Positions 4,545 through 5,833 of a stretch of 5,833 bases of DNA are shown one piece after another. Under the pieces are notes generated by a model. It searched no databases, was not told the origin of the DNA, and was given only the letters and a program-made list of their open reading frames with translations. The stretch spans positions 1-5,833 of the forward strand of contig CANHNT010000127.1 of the NCBI GenBank assembly GCA_947461985.1, written 5' to 3'. Made by a program: the position numbers and the translations under genes. Every line of letters begins with the position of its first letter. The stretch's first letter is position 1. This DNA is from Bacteroidota bacterium (GTDB lineage Bacteria; Bacteroidota; Bacteroidia; Chitinophagales; Chitinophagaceae).

Positions 4545-5833
4545 TTATTTTAATAAAGTAACATTGCCTGTGAAATTTTTACGAACCCCGTTTGCAAAAA
4601 CGGCGTCAATCACATAAATAAATACACCTACTGGTTGTGTTTTATCATTGTATTTACCATCCCAGCCTCTGCCATTTAATTTATCAGTAGTATAAATTTT
4701 TTCGCCCCATCTGTTATAAATAGACATTCTGAAAACAGTTAAACCACTGCTTAATATTTCTCTTGGTAAAAAATAATCATTCAATCCATCTCCATTAGGA
4801 GAAAATGAATTTGGAATATTTAAGTAGCAATCTTGTAATACTTGCAACGAATCTGTAATGGCGCACTCTCCTGTTGGTGATGTTACTTTTAACCAATAGT
4901 AACCAGGTGTGTTTACTAAAATTGAATTGGTTGTTTCGCCAGTATTCCATAAATAAGTACCAGTTCCTGATGCCGTATTCGCTAGTAAAATAGAACCCGT
5001 TAAACCAGGGCAAATTGAGGTATCGGCTCCCAAATTAACAAAAGGAAAATCTTCAACAGTAATATTTTTAGGTGTTGTTTTAGGTAGACAATATTTATAC
5101 GTTGTTGTTAACGTAACAGTGTAGTTTCCTGAATTTAACCAAGAATGTGATGGGCTATGCACATTCGTTAACGTACTTCCATCTGCAAAATCCCAAATGA
5201 AATTTTGATGGTGAACATCCATGGTATCAGAGAAATAAACTGGCTGTCCTAAACAAACTGAATTATCACTGAAATCAAAATCATTGTATGGAGTGTTTTC
5301 TATGAAGATATTTTTTGACATTGTGTCTTTACAACCAAGTGAGTCAGTAACGATTAATTGTGCTAAAAAATTACCAGCATTTTGATATAGATAATTTAAA
5401 TTTGAAAATGTGCCTTTATTAATACTTGACCCATCTCCAAAATACCATAAATAATTTAAAAACCCTCCTGCTGGTGTGGAAGGAGACGCATCAAAAAATA
5501 TACTGTCTCCTAAACAAGCAGCATCAATATTCGCTCCACTGCTCGCAAAGTAGGAAGCATTAATGGGGTGATTTAAATCAACTAATTTAGTCATCGTATC
5601 TTTACAACCATTGTCGGAAACAACCAACGTGATATTGTATACTCCTTGGTTCAAATAAACATGTGATGGTGGATTTTTTAATGTAGAATTTGTTCCATCC
5701 CCAAAATCCCAAAAATATTGCATATTACCTCCTGTCATCGAACTTGTTGAAAAATTAGTAACTTTTACAGTATCATCTACACAACCTAATTTTATTTTCG
5801 TATTAAAATTTGCATTCACACCTCCAGTAATCA
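4545..5833 (-). CDS. Secreted PKD-repeat protein with T9SS type B (gliding-motility-associated) C-terminal domain, 5' end outside window
   Basis: This is the C-terminal part of a modular cell-surface or secreted protein exported by the type IX secretion system. The frame is open to the right edge (it reads I-T-G-G before a GTG valine at 5819), so the signal peptide and any N-terminal modules lie outside. Numbering from that valine, three PKD domains follow: about 13-80 (WDFGDG at 37-42), 102-173 (WYFGDG at 125-130) and 189-255 (WDFADG at 209-214, Ala replacing the second Gly). An Ig-like module spans about 260-328 (LGADTSICPG, then YLWNTGETTNSI). The last 93 residues, from YLNIPNSFSPNGDGLNDYF through IYNRWGEKIY and GWDGKYN to the final TGNVTLLK, are the gliding-motility-associated C-terminal sorting domain. 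Most modules open and close with a cysteine, suggesting disulfides. PKD arrays usually act in adhesion or as spacers between domains; no enzyme domain is visible here. The gene converges on the thiolase. Confidence 0.92.
   Translation of the reverse strand, partial: ITGGVNANFNTKIKLGCVDDTVKVTNFSTSSMTGGNMQYFWDFGDGTNSTLKNPPSHVYLNQGVYNITLVVSDNGCKDTMTKLVDLNHPINASYFASSGANIDAACLGDSIFFDASPSTPAGGFLNYLWYFGDGSSINKGTFSNLNYLYQNAGNFLAQLIVTDSLGCKDTMSKNIFIENTPYNDFDFSDNSVCLGQPVYFSDTMDVHHQNFIWDFADGSTLTNVHSPSHSWLNSGNYTVTLTTTYKYCLPKTTPKNITVEDFPFVNLGADTSICPGLTGSILLANTASGTGTYLWNTGETTNSILVNTPGYYWLKVTSPTGECAITDSLQVLQDCYLNIPNSFSPNGDGLNDYFLPREILSSGLTVFRMSIYNRWGEKIYTTDKLNGRGWDGKYNDKTQPVGVFIYVIDAVFANGVRKNFTGNVTLLK

Noticed and set aside
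5817..5819. GTG as the start codon of the PKD protein
   Set aside because: The frame continues open to the right edge, and the codon sits just before a PKD module with no signal peptide. It is an internal valine in a gene cut by the window.

Overview
The window looks like chromosomal DNA from a member of the Bacteroidota, probably an environmental lineage near Chitinophagales or Sphingobacteriales. Four signs support this. The base composition is strongly AT-rich. The start codons lack Shine-Dalgarno sequences and are preceded by A/T-rich stretches. Copies of the Bacteroidota -7 promoter motif TAnnTTTG lie upstream of genes. A modular PKD protein ends in the gliding-motility-associated (type B) sorting domain of the type IX secretion system, which is restricted to this phylum. 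The placement below phylum is a guess.

Layout. (1) Positions 1-1274, plus strand: the C-terminal part of a UvrD/FBH1-like superfamily 1 helicase, cut by the left edge, with an extra DNA-binding helix-turn-helix at its end. (2) 1275-1443: an intergenic stretch with a pyrimidine tandem repeat, a strong hairpin with a T-tract (terminator) and a possible promoter. (3) 1444-2016: a short Crp/Fnr-superfamily regulator. (4) 2017-2092: a small intergenic region with a perfect FNR-like palindrome about 41 bases upstream of the start site inferred from an exact TAnnTTTG box. (5) 2093-3115: a hydrolase of the PhlG/phloretin-hydrolase (DAPG hydrolase) family with its putative zinc ligands kept. (6) 3116-3272: an intergenic stretch with another TAnnTTTG box. 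(7) 3273-4469: a thiolase of the 3-oxoadipyl-CoA (PcaF/PaaJ) type with its catalytic residues intact. (8) A symmetric bidirectional terminator at 4490-4523. (9) 4545-5833, minus strand: the C-terminal part of a secreted PKD-repeat T9SS cargo protein, cut by the right edge.

How the genes may work together. The regulator, palindrome and hydrolase form a plausible compact regulatory cassette. The Crp-like protein would bind the palindrome at a class II activator position and switch on a C-C bond hydrolase acting on acylphloroglucinol-like or related compounds. The downstream thiolase could take part in aromatic or acyl-CoA breakdown, but it appears to have its own promoter, so the link is only by proximity. 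The helicase and the secreted PKD protein look unrelated to this cassette. I see no mobile element, CRISPR array, tRNA or rRNA. The cassette is the most interesting item, but it is a candidate and not a demonstrated new system.
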